Assembly (NCBI RefSeq): GCF_001936615.1 | Contig: NZ_MLBF01000008.1 | Coordinates: 62,001-126,000, forward strand | Length of the DNA: 64,000 nt | DNA from: Desulfosporosinus metallidurans | GTDB lineage: Bacteria; Bacillota; Desulfitobacteriia; Desulfitobacteriales; Desulfitobacteriaceae | Direction: 5' to 3' | Part shown: one piece after another, positions 1 to 10,477 of the stretch | How the letters are laid out: each line of letters starts with the position of its first letter | Numbering within the stretch: position 1 is the stretch's first letter | Position numbers and translations under genes: made by a program | The notes under the pieces: generated by a model | Databases searched by the model: none | What the model saw: only the letters and a program-made list of their open reading frames with translations | Told to the model about the DNA's origin: nothing

Positions 1-103
1 CATCTCGTTTAAATAGTTATAATTCATCTACTTCCAAGACTCCCCAACCGGCCTCGATGTTCAGCTTTAGCCGAATGAGTTCACTGCTGCCAAATAACTT
101 AAG

Positions 104-580
104 TCAAGCCATAACTTTTAAACGTTGCTCCCAATCACGTTCTCGAGCGCGAAAGATAATCTCACGTGGAGATTCTCCGCTCCCAAGGATCTCCACTTCT
201 AAGCGATCTTCTGGTAAATAATCTTCCGCAATTTGGGGCCATTCAATTAAACAGATGGCATCCTCTACGAATGCATCTTCAACTCCGATCACTTCCACCT
301 CTTCAGGACGTTGAAGTCGGTATAAATCCATGTGAATCAAGCGGGCTTTGACCCCTGTTCCCGTAAGTTGCCCTAAATACTCATGTTGCAAAGTGAACGT
401 TGGGCTGGTCATGGGGCCTTTGACACCTAACGCTTCGCCGACCCCTTGTGCAAAGGCCGTTTTTCCTGCACCCAGATCCCCTATTAAAGACACGACATCT
501 CCACCCTGCAAATGCCTACCCAATCGATTTCCCCACTCTCGAGTTTGCTCAGCTGTTATACTCGTAACTCTGTATTCCAT
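104..580 (-). CDS. tsaE: tRNA threonylcarbamoyladenosine biosynthesis ATPase TsaE
   Basis: TsaE is the ATPase partner of the TsaB-TsaD complex that makes the t6A modification at position 37 of ANN-decoding tRNAs in the cytoplasm. The 158-residue product has the Walker A loop GDLGAGKT at residues 34-41, followed by SPTFTL and a HMDLYRL segment typical of the family; length is normal (about 150). The start is an ATG with no convincing Shine-Dalgarno. In many Firmicutes tsaB follows tsaE directly. Here the 100 bases left to the window edge are too short to show it. Family assignment is confident. Confidence 0.93.
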   Translation of the reverse strand: MEYRVTSITAEQTREWGNRLGRHLQGGDVVSLIGDLGAGKTAFAQGVGEALGVKGPMTSPTFTLQHEYLGQLTGTGVKARLIHMDLYRLQRPEEVEVIGVEDAFVEDAICLIEWPQIAEDYLPEDRLEVEILGSGESPREIIFRARERDWEQRLKVMA

Positions 581-871
581 GCTTGTCTGGTTAAGAAAAC
601 TTGGACAAACTTTAACCGTTTCCTTTCTTAATAAGTTTTTTTATATGCTCCAAGTTTTTAACGCACATCTCAATGTATCTCTAAAAAACATTCTTACAGC
701 AACCCGATCGATACTCTTTTTGACAACTCGTGGGATACACTTCTGAATTTGATATCCTTAACAGGGAAATATTATAATGTTATAGATAATGTAACCTGTT
801 TAGGTGAAAAATATAGGGAATGTGCTCAATGTGCGATAATCGGACCTCGTACTTCACACCTCGAAGCTCGA
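581..871. other. Intergenic region with no gene seen
   Basis: This 291-base stretch lies between tsaE and the first EamA transporter, both on the minus strand. It is AT-rich and contains TATAAT-like runs near 775-790, so it probably carries the tsaE promoter. No convincing terminator, RNA gene or coding frame was recognised. Confidence 0.4.
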
Positions 872-1819
872 TTAAGCACTCTCCATCAGTGGTGGAAGAT
901 TCGTTCTGCCAAAACTATTCGTGCCCCAGACTCCTAAAATAATTAGGGTTATCCCCACAGCCTGAAGCCAACCAAACTGCTCTCCCCGAAAAACCACACC
1001 CGAAAAAACCGACACAACCGTAACAAGATTTAAGATAGGTGCTGTTTGGGAAGCTGGCAGTTTTGCATACATATAATTAGAGAGGAAAAACGCAAGAACT
1101 GACGATATAATTCCCAAATAGAAGATCGCTTCTACCACACTCGCCAATTGAAGCGGTTTAAAGTAAGCCGAGATAGATCCTTCGATTGCGCTTTGGCCTA
1201 CTCCTAGCACATTAAAGATCACAGTCCCTGCCCACATCATAATAAAGGTGATCTCTAGGGGAGCAAACGTCCTAGAGGAGTGCCTTGCAAGAATACTGTA
1301 CGCACTGGCTGACAAAACAGCCACGAGAAGAGCAAGAATTCCCCAAAGATGTTCACCGACCTGAAAGCTTCCTTGAGCAGATACAATTAATATCACACCA
1401 AACACTGAGGCCAAAATCGAAAGGACCTGCTTTGAATTAAGTCTTTCTTTAAGAAAAACCGCAGCCATGACTGCAATTGCTACTGGAACCAAAGCAATAA
1501 CCATACCCGCCTCAGAGGCAGAAGTCCACTTGACTCCCCAAGTCTCCCCTAAAAAGTAAATTCCCGGTTGAAAAAGTGCTAGGAGAACTAATGAGAAAAT
1601 AGGTTTTCCTTTGAGGTCAATGCGGATCACGCCAATCAACTTTAACACCGTGAGCAGAAGCGCTGCGACCCCGAAACGAAAACCAAGCAGCTGGAGGGGA
1701 AACGTATGGTTTAAGGTCTCCTTAGTAAATAAAAAGGAGAAACCCCAGATCACCGCCATGCCGATTCCAGCAAGGATGGGCAGGCTTGAAGATGATTTAG
1801 AACTCATACGCTCATTCAC
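872..1819 (-). CDS. EamA/DMT-family transporter
   Basis: A 315-residue inner-membrane protein with about ten hydrophobic segments arranged as two EamA repeats, typical of drug/metabolite transporters. The N-terminal half contains GIGMAVIWGFSFLFTKETL and the C-terminal half ends ITLIILGVWGTN, both family-like. Substrate cannot be told from sequence. The start is a GTG at 1819 overlapping the stop of the upstream amidohydrolase; an ATG at 1807 is an alternative. The overlap suggests cotranscription and coupling with the amidohydrolase and the second EamA gene, so export or uptake of an amidohydrolase substrate or product is a reasonable guess. Confidence 0.85.
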   Translation of the reverse strand: MNERMSSKSSSSLPILAGIGMAVIWGFSFLFTKETLNHTFPLQLLGFRFGVAALLLTVLKLIGVIRIDLKGKPIFSLVLLALFQPGIYFLGETWGVKWTSASEAGMVIALVPVAIAVMAAVFLKERLNSKQVLSILASVFGVILIVSAQGSFQVGEHLWGILALLVAVLSASAYSILARHSSRTFAPLEITFIMMWAGTVIFNVLGVGQSAIEGSISAYFKPLQLASVVEAIFYLGIISSVLAFFLSNYMYAKLPASQTAPILNLVTVVSVFSGVVFRGEQFGWLQAVGITLIILGVWGTNSFGRTNLPPLMESA

Positions 1820-3005
1820 CCGCCCTGGGTTCTGGATTTACAATTTTGCCGTCAATAATGACATAAAGCGGTCGGGCCGTGATGACAAAGGGATGTTCAC
1901 TCCAGATGACAATATCCGCGTCTTTCCCCACCTCCAGAGATCCTATGCGCTCAGACACCCCCAAGATTTCTGCGGGATTAATGGTAATAGCCTTAAGTGC
2001 ATCCTCCATGTCCATCCCTGCTTTGCACGCTAAAGCCGCACAGAGTGGAAGCTGTTCAATCGGGGTGACGGAATGATCGGTCATGATGGCTACTTTTACC
2101 CCTGCTTTGGCTAATATACCTGGCGTTTTAAAGGATTTATCCTTAAGCTCAATTTTGGCACGGTTTGTCAGCAAAGGCCCTACAACGGCGGGGTACCCCA
2201 ACTCCGCGAGCTCCTCCGCAATTTTATGTCCTTCTGTACAATGTTCAATAACGAGATCGACCTCGAATTCTTGTGCAATACGGATGGCCGTCATAATATC
2301 ATCCGCACGATGGGCATGGGCTCGCAGAGGAATTTCATGGTTAATTACCCGTACAAGGGTTTCTAAGCCCAAATCCCGCTCCGGGATCTTATCTGGGTCC
2401 GTTTTTCCTTCTTCCAATTTATCTCGGTAAACCTGCGCATCCACTAAGGCCTGTCGAAGGAGCGCAGCCGTTCCCATCCTGGTCATGGGCATTTTCTTTT
2501 GTTCGCCGTAAACCGACTTGGGGTTTTCTCCGAACGCCACTTTCAAACCAGCAGGATCACGGACAATCATCTTATCCACAATTTTCCCAGCTGTCTTCAT
2601 GACTACCCCTGTTCCCCCAATGACATTTGCACTCCCAGGCCCCGTAAATACCGCCGTCACTCCACCCAAACGAGCGTCACGGAAACCCTCATCTTCCGGG
2701 TTAATTCCATCAATCGCCCGCATGTCCGGTGTCACAGGATCTGTCATTTCATTAAAGTCTTCCCCTTCCCACCGGTAAATCTCTTCGCCGATACCCACAT
2801 GGCAATGCGCATCAATAAACCCGGGCAATACGAGACACCCCACAGCATCGATCACAAGTGCATCCGCCGGAACATCTATGTCCAATGTTTCTCCGAGCGC
2901 CGTAATTTTTGTTCCCTCGATCAAAACCCCTCCCACAAATTCACGTCCAGCCATCGTTTTAATCGTTCCGTTCTTTATAAAGAGCTTCCTCATTGCCTTG
3001 TTCAC
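1812..3005 (-). CDS. Metal-dependent amidohydrolase family protein
   Basis: A 397-residue cytoplasmic protein of the amidohydrolase superfamily. Metal-binding motifs are in the expected order: HCH at residues 67-69 (PGFIDAHCHVG), RAHAHR near 230, EHCTEGH near 255 and MTDHS near 320, and the usual C-terminal strand GSLEVGKDADIVIW. These residues would hold one or two divalent metals and hydrolyse a C-N bond; the substrate is not identifiable. The start is a GTG at 3005, chosen because GGAGGAG lies six bases upstream. It sits between two EamA transporters and overlaps both, forming a three-gene operon. Confidence 0.85.
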   Translation of the reverse strand: MNKAMRKLFIKNGTIKTMAGREFVGGVLIEGTKITALGETLDIDVPADALVIDAVGCLVLPGFIDAHCHVGIGEEIYRWEGEDFNEMTDPVTPDMRAIDGINPEDEGFRDARLGGVTAVFTGPGSANVIGGTGVVMKTAGKIVDKMIVRDPAGLKVAFGENPKSVYGEQKKMPMTRMGTAALLRQALVDAQVYRDKLEEGKTDPDKIPERDLGLETLVRVINHEIPLRAHAHRADDIMTAIRIAQEFEVDLVIEHCTEGHKIAEELAELGYPAVVGPLLTNRAKIELKDKSFKTPGILAKAGVKVAIMTDHSVTPIEQLPLCAALACKAGMDMEDALKAITINPAEILGVSERIGSLEVGKDADIVIWSEHPFVITARPLYVIIDGKIVNPEPRAGE

Positions 3006-3945
3006 TTTGACTCCTCCAGTTTAATAATAAAATTCCACCTAGAACTAGGCCTCCGCCAATCCATTGATCCCCTGTGGGAAACTCATTCAGGAAAACAGCT
3101 GCCAGAATAAACGTCATGGGTAACTCAAAGGTACTGAGAATGGCCGCTTTATCTGAACCCAGCCGATTGATCCCCACCAAAACCATATAGAACGGTATGA
3201 TCGAGGCAACCGTAGCCAGCAAGAGCCCTATTTTCCATGTTTGAGCATCCTGCCAAGGAATACTCATAATGTCCCCCTTTAAGATAAACAACAGCACTAT
3301 AGCGCAAACCCATTGAGAATAACACATCGCGACTAAAGGGGATACCTTCGCTAAGACTAATTCCCCAACAATATTAAAGGAGGCGTAAGCCATGGCTCCA
3401 GCCAAACCAAGGATGATACCGACCCAAGCAACTCCACTTACTCCCGAAAAGATTCCGCTTGCCAAGGTCGTTCCTGCCAAGGTTAAGAGGAAGGCCACCA
3501 TCTCTTTTCGCCCCACCTTTTTGTGCCATATCATCACTCCGGCTACTAACACCAACGCCGGATAGAGATAAAGAAGTAAAATTGCCACAGAAACCGGCAG
3601 AAACTGAAGGGAATAAGCGTATAATAGGCTAGTTCCCAAGGTCCCGACCACCCCTTGAACGACCAAAAGCTCCAACGCATGAAGCGTGACCTTAAATATC
3701 TCACGTTTAAAAACCACAGCAAAGATAAGAAGAAGTAGTGACGATATCCAAGATTGTAGGACAATAACTTGGATCGGACCCAGACCAAGTTGGAACGCCC
3801 CTTTAACTAGTATCGACATCAAGGCATAGCCCGTCCCTGCTGCTAGGACAGCGCCAACCCCCTGCAAACGCCTCTTTTGAACGTACTGCACGTAAGATGA
3901 CCCTCTTTCCATTTGCTTATTATAACAGACTCTTATCTTTATCAC
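2959..3945 (-). CDS. EamA/DMT-family transporter, first gene of a three-gene operon
   Basis: Up to 328 residues with ten predicted membrane segments in two EamA repeats. The 3' end overlaps the amidohydrolase start by 47 bases, so the two are coupled. The start is uncertain. The ATG at 3945 has no ribosome site, and a perfect TATAAT sits on the minus strand at 3924-3919, inside the first codons. An ATG at 3912 (residue 12) lies where transcription from that box would begin, and a GTG at 3891 (residue 19) has AGAGGG nine bases before it. The true protein is probably 310-317 residues. Substrate is unknown. Confidence 0.83.
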   Translation of the reverse strand: MIKIRVCYNKQMERGSSYVQYVQKRRLQGVGAVLAAGTGYALMSILVKGAFQLGLGPIQVIVLQSWISSLLLLIFAVVFKREIFKVTLHALELLVVQGVVGTLGTSLLYAYSLQFLPVSVAILLLYLYPALVLVAGVMIWHKKVGRKEMVAFLLTLAGTTLASGIFSGVSGVAWVGIILGLAGAMAYASFNIVGELVLAKVSPLVAMCYSQWVCAIVLLFILKGDIMSIPWQDAQTWKIGLLLATVASIIPFYMVLVGINRLGSDKAAILSTFELPMTFILAAVFLNEFPTGDQWIGGGLVLGGILLLNWRSQSEQGNEEALYKERND

Positions 3946-4056
3946 AGCACGGAATTAAAGGGGTCCTGAATTCCCATGCGTGCCCTCTGTCACAGTTTAC
4001 TGGTCCGACTGAATACAATAGTTATGGCAAACGCAACTTTGAGGAGTGAAAAAGAT

Positions 4057-5352
4057 ATGAGGATTTTAAAACAAGGCATGCGCGGTTCAGATGTTGCTGA
4101 AGTTCAAACTCGTTTAAAAATCTGGGGATATAATCCAGGTCCCGTTGACGGGATCTTTGGTGGCATGACTTTGAATGCAGTAATCCAATTTCAAACCGCT
4201 CGTGGGCTAAAGCCCGATGGAATTGTAGGCCCTATTACTTATAATGAATTGCAAAAAAGTCCGTCCTCGCCTGGAACGATACCCTACGTTATTAAGTCTG
4301 GGGATACCTTCTATTCGTTAGCCCAAACTTATGGAATTTCGCTGGCAAGTTTAATCGCTGCAAACCCTGGGGTTGACCCGAACAAGCTGTACATTGGGCA
4401 ACAAATTCGAATTCCACAGACTGCCCGCAAACGATCCGTTGCAGGATGGATTCCTTACTGGCTTCAAGATGAAGCCTTCGCCGTGATTCAAAAGAACTCA
4501 GACCTCTTTACCACTATATCTCCCTTTTGGTATGAACTTACGGCAGAAGGAGACCTAACTGTCTTTCCGAATGGTGAAGACCCTAAAATCATTAGCTTCG
4601 CTAAAAATCACGGGATTGAATTTATTCCTCTGATTGCCAATAGTTACAACAGTCAGCCCGTATCCACCGTCCTCAATGACCCCGCTCTCCGCCAAAAGCA
4701 CATCCGGAATATTGTCAATAAAGTATCTCAAATGGGCTACGACGGAATCGAAATTGATTATGAAAATCTCCTAGTGACAGACAAAGAGGTCTTTGTACTC
4801 TTCTTGCGTGAGTTGAAAGCTGCCTTAAGTGGCATTAACAAAAAAGTTGTAGCTACTCTAATGGCTAAGACAGCCCCCACAGGTACTACGAGTGGCGCAA
4901 CTGCCCATGACTATTATGGCATAGGGCAAGTCGTTGATATTGTCCGAATCATGACTTACGACTATAGCTGGGAAACACCCGGACCTATTGCTCCTGCGGA
5001 TTGGGTAAAACAAGTGCTCACCTACGCTGTCACGGTTATTCCTCGGGAAAAGTTGGAAGCCGGATTACCCACCTATGGTTACGATTGGGGAACGGGAAGA
5101 ACAGGAATCTCCTATCAAGATGCCATAAACATCGCTAAAACGTACAATGTCCAAATCATTGAAGACCGTCAGAACGGTCCTCATTACAAGTACACCGACA
5201 ATAATGGTACCCCCCATGAAGTATGGTTTATCAATGCCCGTAACTTCAAGACACTCCTGGAAATCGTTAACCAGTTAAACCTGCGAGGAATCTCTCTCTG
5301 GCATCCAGGAAATGACGACCCCGCCATCTATGATGTCATCCGAAATAGTTGA
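4057..5352 (+). CDS. Peptidoglycan-binding, LysM and GH18 spore hydrolase
   Basis: A 431-residue protein of the YaaH/SleL type, cortex-lytic or spore-coat N-acetylglucosaminidases. Order of domains: PG_binding_1 at about 1-60 (MRILKQGMRGSDVAEVQTRL), one LysM at about 70-115 (YVIKSGDTFYSLAQTYGISL), and a GH18 catalytic barrel from about 125 to the end. The GH18 signature YDGIEIDYENL holds the catalytic acid Glu. An ATG 27 codons upstream is open, but GAGGAG ten bases before 4057 favours this start, which places PG-binding at the very N-terminus. No signal peptide is seen, consistent with assembly into the spore. Single gene, convergent with tex. Confidence 0.9.
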   Translation: MRILKQGMRGSDVAEVQTRLKIWGYNPGPVDGIFGGMTLNAVIQFQTARGLKPDGIVGPITYNELQKSPSSPGTIPYVIKSGDTFYSLAQTYGISLASLIAANPGVDPNKLYIGQQIRIPQTARKRSVAGWIPYWLQDEAFAVIQKNSDLFTTISPFWYELTAEGDLTVFPNGEDPKIISFAKNHGIEFIPLIANSYNSQPVSTVLNDPALRQKHIRNIVNKVSQMGYDGIEIDYENLLVTDKEVFVLFLRELKAALSGINKKVVATLMAKTAPTGTTSGATAHDYYGIGQVVDIVRIMTYDYSWETPGPIAPADWVKQVLTYAVTVIPREKLEAGLPTYGYDWGTGRTGISYQDAINIAKTYNVQIIEDRQNGPHYKYTDNNGTPHEVWFINARNFKTLLEIVNQLNLRGISLWHPGNDDPAIYDVIRNS

Positions 5353-5358
5353 TTTCCT

Positions 5359-7509
5359 TTAAACACGCATGGAAAGACTCACACGTTCTCTCGCCTTATC
5401 AATACCCAACACACGCACTTTAACTATATCCCCCACAGCGACCGCTTCCATGGGGTGTTTGATAAACTTGTCGCTCAGTTGAGAAATATGCACAAGCCCA
5501 TCGTGTTTAACACCTATGTCCACAAACGCTCCAAAATCCACGACATTGCGCACAGTTCCCTCTAAGACCATACCTTCGTTGAGATCCTCCATATGAGTGA
5601 CATCTCGCCGTAATAACGGTCGTGGCAAGTCCTCCCGAGGATCTCTGCCTGGTCTTTGTAGGGCATCCAAAATGTCGCGAACAGTAGGAACTCCAGCCCC
5701 AAACTCTTCAGCCAGCTCTTCAGGTACTAATAGAGCGAGCTTTTTGCGCACTTCAGCGAGGTGATTCCGCAAATCCCCAGGCGTGTTGCCCACCTTTTTT
5801 AAGATGTCTTCAGCCAGGGAATAGGATTCCGGATGGACTGGCGTGTTTTCCAGAGGATTAACGCCATCCGGGAGACGAATAAATCCTGCACACTGAATAT
5901 AGGTTTGCGCTCCAAGCCGCGGAATTTTCTTAAGTTGATCACGTCGGCTGAATTTCCCATGTTCATCCCGCCAAGTTACGATGTTTTTGGCAACCGCTGG
6001 CTTCAACCCAGCCACGTATTGAAGCAAAGAAGCCGAGGCGGTGTTTAAATCGACACCTACAACATTAACACAAGATTCCACGACCCCATGCAGAGATTCT
6101 TCTAATCGCTTAGGCTGTACATCGTGCTGATATTGACCCACCCCAACCGCTTTCGGTTCAATCTTCACCAGTTCTGCCAAGGGATCTTGAAGCCGCCTGG
6201 CGATGGACACGGCACTCCGTAAGGAAAGATCAAACTCCGGAAATTCTTCGCCTGCCAATTTTGAAGCGGAATACACGGACGCCCCAGCTTCACTTACTAA
6301 GATAAACTCGGTAGCAAGCCCGTCCTCCCGAATCATCTCAGCCACAACTTCTTCCGTTTCCCTGGAGGCTGTCCCATTTCCGATGGCTATGATATTGGCA
6401 TCAAACTCAGCAATGGCCTTCCGCAAGATATCCTTGGCTTCTTCTCGTTTGTTCTTTCCCGTATGTGGATAGATAACCCCAACCTTAAGGAGCTTTCCTG
6501 TCTCATCCACGACCGCCCACTTACACCCTGTCCTGAATCCGGGATCAAGCCCTAAAACCATTTTCCCTCGAACTGGTGGCTGAAGTAAAAGCTGTCGAAG
6601 GTTGGCCGCAAACACTTTTATGGCTTGTTCTTCCGCTTGAGCGGAAAGTTCAGCTCGAATTTCCCGTTCAATCGAAGGTTCGATCAATCGTTTATAGGCA
6701 TCAAGAGCCGCCTTCTGAACAAAAGGAGCACAAGGGCCCGTTTTGACATAAAGCCGTTCAATAATTCGCTCTAGAGTTTCTAAGGGAGCTTCAATTTTCA
6801 CAGATAAAAACTCTTCTTTTTCTCCGCGATTCAGAGCTAAAATTCGATGGGGAGGAATCTTGCGGACAGGTTCCTTATAATCATAATACATCTCAAAGGA
6901 GGACCGTTCTTGGGCTTTCTTCGCCACTGCAGAGGCCACCACATCCGCAATGCGCAAGGTCTCTTCCCTGATTCGTTTGCGAAGAATGGCATCATCCGCG
7001 ATGGTTTCCGCGATAATATCCATCGCTCCCGACAAAGCTTCCTCCGTTGAATTCACATCTAACTCCGCATTGATATATCGTTCTGCTTCTGCTTGAGGAT
7101 TCGCTCTAACTCCAGAATATTGAGTCAACAGCCACGTTGCCAAAGGCTCTAGTCCCTTTTCTTTAGCAATGGTTGCCCGCGTGCGACGTTTCTGTTTATA
7201 GGGTCGGTAGAGATCTTCGACATCTTGAAGCACCGTTGCCGCCGTAATTTGAGCCGACAGTTCTTCGGTCAGCTTCCCCTGTTCATCAATCAGACGCACG
7301 ACTTCTGTTTTCCGCTGATCCAAACGCCGCAAATAGTCTAAACGCTCCACAATGTCGCGTAGCACATTTTCATCGAGTTCTCCGGTTGCTTCTTTACGAT
7401 AGCGGGCAATAAAAGGGATGGTATTTCCCCCATCCAATAAGTTAACTGCTTCTTTGACTTGGGTTATCTTTAGACCAAGTTCCTTGGCAATGACTTGAGT
7501 AAATTCCAA
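5359..7509 (-). CDS. tex: Tex-family RNA-binding S1 transcription accessory protein
   Basis: A 716-residue cytoplasmic protein of normal Tex length. The N-terminal helical region begins EFTQVIAKELGLK. A YqgF/RNase H-like core contains GLDPGFRTGCKWAVVD near 320-335, helix-hairpin-helix segments include LNTASASLLQYVAGL, and a C-terminal S1 domain from about 645 (GMVLEGTVRNVVDFGAFVDIG) binds RNA. Tex proteins bind nucleic acids and affect transcription and stress survival; the exact role remains unclear. It is monocistronic, ending seven bases from the convergent spore hydrolase. Confidence 0.95.
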   Translation of the reverse strand: MEFTQVIAKELGLKITQVKEAVNLLDGGNTIPFIARYRKEATGELDENVLRDIVERLDYLRRLDQRKTEVVRLIDEQGKLTEELSAQITAATVLQDVEDLYRPYKQKRRTRATIAKEKGLEPLATWLLTQYSGVRANPQAEAERYINAELDVNSTEEALSGAMDIIAETIADDAILRKRIREETLRIADVVASAVAKKAQERSSFEMYYDYKEPVRKIPPHRILALNRGEKEEFLSVKIEAPLETLERIIERLYVKTGPCAPFVQKAALDAYKRLIEPSIEREIRAELSAQAEEQAIKVFAANLRQLLLQPPVRGKMVLGLDPGFRTGCKWAVVDETGKLLKVGVIYPHTGKNKREEAKDILRKAIAEFDANIIAIGNGTASRETEEVVAEMIREDGLATEFILVSEAGASVYSASKLAGEEFPEFDLSLRSAVSIARRLQDPLAELVKIEPKAVGVGQYQHDVQPKRLEESLHGVVESCVNVVGVDLNTASASLLQYVAGLKPAVAKNIVTWRDEHGKFSRRDQLKKIPRLGAQTYIQCAGFIRLPDGVNPLENTPVHPESYSLAEDILKKVGNTPGDLRNHLAEVRKKLALLVPEELAEEFGAGVPTVRDILDALQRPGRDPREDLPRPLLRRDVTHMEDLNEGMVLEGTVRNVVDFGAFVDIGVKHDGLVHISQLSDKFIKHPMEAVAVGDIVKVRVLGIDKARERVSLSMRV

Positions 7510-7620
7510 AGGTAGTTACCTCCCTAGATCCTATTGCAAATCGCCTAAACCTATTGCAATTAGTATACCATTCTTAGCCGACCGAAGAAACTAATCTTGT
7601 ATATATTACCATCTCGCAAT

Positions 7621-8307
7621 TCATTGATGATATTCTTCTTTAGCCACTCTCCATTGTTCACGCGCTCTGTTGACAATTTTCTGTTCATCTTTGGCATCTT
7701 TATGTTGAATGACTTTAGAAAAGTACAAAATAGCCTTTTGATATTGCCCTAAGCGACGGCTCAGCTCTCCAATCATGAACAGAACGTTTAATTCAGACAT
7801 GGATGTGCCCGTGAAATCCGAATGAACAAACGATTCTTCATAGGCGTTAAGTGCGGAAGCTAGAAAACGGCTTTCTTGTTCCGGCATTTTTTCGGCCCGA
7901 TACAGCCATGCAAGACGTAAGCAAAGTCCTGCCAGAACGGCATTTTTTTCTTTTTTGAGGGACCCTGCTAAGATAGCCAGTTTATAGGATTCCAAAGCCT
8001 GTTGAATGTCCCTTACCTCACCAAAATTTCGTTTTGTCCAGTGTTTTGTAATGTTCGAGTGAATGACCTCTCTAGACCCTAAGGGGAACTGATCTGAAAA
8101 CTCTTCTGAAAAAGCGAAACCACACTCTGAACAAACATTGACAAAATAAAAGTGAGGATTATAATTCCCCTCCCGATAATGTGGGCAAAAATCACTATCT
8201 ATTTGATAAGGGATCGAAAACCGGGAACGCACTTTTAGAGTAGTAAACGGCTTGCCACAAAAAACGCACACCATTTTTTTCTTATAAAAAGGATCAATTG
8301 ATGACAT
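7621..8307 (-). CDS. DUF2225 family protein
   Basis: A 228-residue protein matching DUF2225. Two CxxC pairs near the N-terminus (VCVFCGKPF and VNVCSECGFAF) suggest a zinc-binding knuckle. The rest is helical and TPR-like (LAWLYRAEKMPEQESRFLASALNAYEESF; QYQKAILYFSKVIQHKD). Function is not established for this family in Clostridia. The ATG at 8307 is preferred because GGGGGG lies seven bases before it; a TTG five codons upstream lacks a ribosome site. No operon partner. Confidence 0.82.
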   Translation of the reverse strand: MSSIDPFYKKKMVCVFCGKPFTTLKVRSRFSIPYQIDSDFCPHYREGNYNPHFYFVNVCSECGFAFSEEFSDQFPLGSREVIHSNITKHWTKRNFGEVRDIQQALESYKLAILAGSLKKEKNAVLAGLCLRLAWLYRAEKMPEQESRFLASALNAYEESFVHSDFTGTSMSELNVLFMIGELSRRLGQYQKAILYFSKVIQHKDAKDEQKIVNRAREQWRVAKEEYHQ

Positions 8308-8416
8308 AAGATTTCCCCCCAATGGAATATTAGCGCAAAAGGCATAAACCTTCTGGTTAATGCCTTTTGCTAATTCTTCGTATCTTTACCCTTATGTTAG
8401 GCATCTACTTAGAACA

Positions 8417-10477
8417 TTAAAGCTTAAACATGGTTACACTACCCTGAAAATCCGTTGCCATTTGGGCCAGAGAGGTAGCCGATCTGCGAATTTCCTCCAT
8501 AGAAGCGCTCTGCTCCTCTGTGCCCGCAGCTACATTTTCTAGGCTACCAGCTATTTCCTTTGGAATATTTGCAACCTCCATGATTGATAAAACAATTGCC
8601 TCTGTACTGCTGCCAACCTTCTCCACCACTTCAGAAACTGCCTGTGCCTGTTTCGAAAAGTCGTTGACTCCCTGCAAAATGTCTTGGAACGCTTCCCCAG
8701 CTGAGTTAACCATAGTAATACCGTCTTGAACAGCAGAGGTACCATCATTCATTGTCCGAACTGCTTTCGTGGTTTCCTTTTGAATCTCGCCAACCAACTC
8801 ACTAATCTTTCCGGCTGCGTCACTGGACTGTTCTGCAAGTTTGCGCACTTCGTCTGCAACCACTGCAAACCCTCTTCCCTGCTCTCCAGCCCGTGCAGCT
8901 TCAATTGCAGCATTCAGGGCAAGGAGATTAGTTTGAGCAGCAATGTTTGTTATCAATGCCACGATTTGACCAATTTCCCCGGATTTTACCCCTAGGCTAT
9001 TCACTACATCTGCAGCCTCAGTCACTTTACTACTAATCGCTTGCATCTCATCAACGGCTTTTCTCACAACACTATTTCCATTGGAAGCCTTCTCTGAGGT
9101 AGCAAGTGATCCTGTCGTCACCTTTTGGATATCGTTAGTGATCGTCTGCATATGCACAGAAACTAATTGGGCCGACTGTACAGTAGCATCTACCCCCGTG
9201 AGTTTCTGTTGAACGCCGTCAGACACTTCCTGAATGGAATCAGCGATTTGTTCTGTTGTCCTGCTGCCCTCATCGGCACTGGCGGTCAGTTCCTCAGCAG
9301 AGGCGGCTAATTGCTGAGAACTGTTCACAATTCCCTCAATAATTCCCTTGAAATTCCCTATCATCGTGTTTAGGTTTCCAGTCATCTGGCCGAACTCATC
9401 TTTCGATCGAACCACAATGCTTTTACTAAGATCCCCCTGTACAATATCTGTCGCAAACTGGTTGACAGTTTTAATATTGTTAACAATATAACGGCTATAA
9501 AAGAGAAGAACGACACCTATGACAACGATTGCTAAACCAAAAATCGTGAGCATCCTGTATAACAATGTATTTAATGGGGCTAATAAATCAGCCTCCGAAA
9601 CGTCTATGGCCAACGTCCAGCCGAATCCCGGAACCGGTGCATAATACACCCTTCTATTTCCTTCTCTAGAATAGGTAAACATTCCTTCTTTGCCATTGAA
9701 CATAGTTTTGGCGGCATCACTCAAGCTTTTGTTAGGATCTTCCGTGATCTTACCCTTCATCACTTTTGTTTGATCTGGATTTGCGAGAAATTGCCCCTCT
9801 CTATTTAGCAGGTAGACATCAGCTTTGATATTCAAATGAATATCACGGATTAGTTTCTGCAGAGTCACAAAATCAAGGTCTCCGGTCGCAACTCCCACGA
9901 AATTTCCTTGCTCATCGTGTAATGGCACGCAGGCTGTGAGCATTGTAACCTTTGTCACTGCATCGAAGTAGGGATCCGTCCAGACAATCTTCTCTTTCGA
10001 ATTCTTGCCAGTTTTATACCAATCTTGATTAGGATAGTCATACTTCTCGTTACTATATTCATCCGTAAAAACTACCTTGTCTTTGTCTTTATAAGCATAG
10101 GGTCCAAAGTATTTAACGTCTTTTTTGTAGGCATAGGGCTCAAAAAACAGGCCCGTTCCAAAGGTTACATCCCCAGTTTCGACAGTTTTCACAAGCAGAT
10201 TAGAATACTGCTCTGGGCTAAGGCTAGCACTAGCGGAGTTTGCCGTTGTAGCAATTCCTTCAACCAAAGTTCCATGTTCAGTTAGTTGTTTCTCGATATC
10301 CTTTATTGTTCCCTGTAACTTAGCACTCATCTTATTTTGGATCTCATCGCTCAACAGTGATTGGGAATATTTATAACTAATTGCCGTCATGACCACTAAT
10401 GTGACAATTATTAAGGGTAAAATAGTAAGCATTGTTTTACCACGAACACTAGAAACATTAAACAATCTCTTGAACAT
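8417..10477 (-). CDS. Methyl-accepting chemotaxis protein with dCache sensor
   Basis: A 686-residue membrane chemoreceptor. Segments: TM1 at about 15-37, a long extracytoplasmic Cache sensor (about 38-300, including [19 protein letters not shown] and [10 protein letters not shown]), TM2 near 305-330, HAMP near 330-385, and a cytoplasmic MCP signalling hairpin. The hairpin contains the conserved tip ([30 protein letters not shown], only partly quoted: [14 protein letters not shown]). It ends [14 protein letters not shown]. Cache domains often bind small organic acids or amino acids. The ATG at 10477 has GAGGAGA eight bases upstream; upstream codons open in the same frame belong to the leader. 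The leader carries a c-di-GMP-I riboswitch and terminator, so expression is probably set by c-di-GMP. Confidence 0.93.
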   Translation of the reverse strand: MFKRLFNVSSVRGKTMLTILPLIIVTLVVMTAISYKYSQSLLSDEIQNKMSAKLQGTIKDIEKQLTEHGTLVEGIATTANSASASLSPEQYSNLLVKTVETGDVTFGTGLFFEPYAYKKDVKYFGPYAYKDKDKVVFTDEYSNEKYDYPNQDWYKTGKNSKEKIVWTDPYFDAVTKVTMLTACVPLHDEQGNFVGVATGDLDFVTLQKLIRDIHLNIKADVYLLNREGQFLANPDQTKVMKGKITEDPNKSLSDAAKTMFNGKEGMFTYSREGNRRVYYAPVPGFGWTLAIDVSEADLLAPLNTLLYRMLTIFGLAIVVIGVVLLFYSRYIVNNIKTVNQFATDIVQGDLSKSIVVRSKDEFGQMTGNLNTMIGNFKGIIEGIVNSSQQLAASAEELTASADEGSRTTEQIADSIQEVSDGVQQKLTGVDATVQSAQLVSVHMQTITNDIQKVTTGSLATSEKASNGNSVVRKAVDEMQAISSKVTEAADVVNSLGVKSGEIGQIVALITNIAAQTNLLALNAAIEAARAGEQGRGFAVVADEVRKLAEQSSDAAGKISELVGEIQKETTKAVRTMNDGTSAVQDGITMVNSAGEAFQDILQGVNDFSKQAQAVSEVVEKVGSSTEAIVLSIMEVANIPKEIAGSLENVAAGTEEQSASMEEIRRSATSLAQMATDFQGSVTMFKL

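Noticed and set aside
1-27. Start of a minus-strand gene (ATG at 27, open to the left edge)
   Set aside because: Only nine codons are visible; too little to call, although tsaB would be expected near here.
2499-3110. Long plus-strand frame opposite the amidohydrolase
   Set aside because: Fully antisense to a well-supported gene; no ribosome site or recognisable domain.
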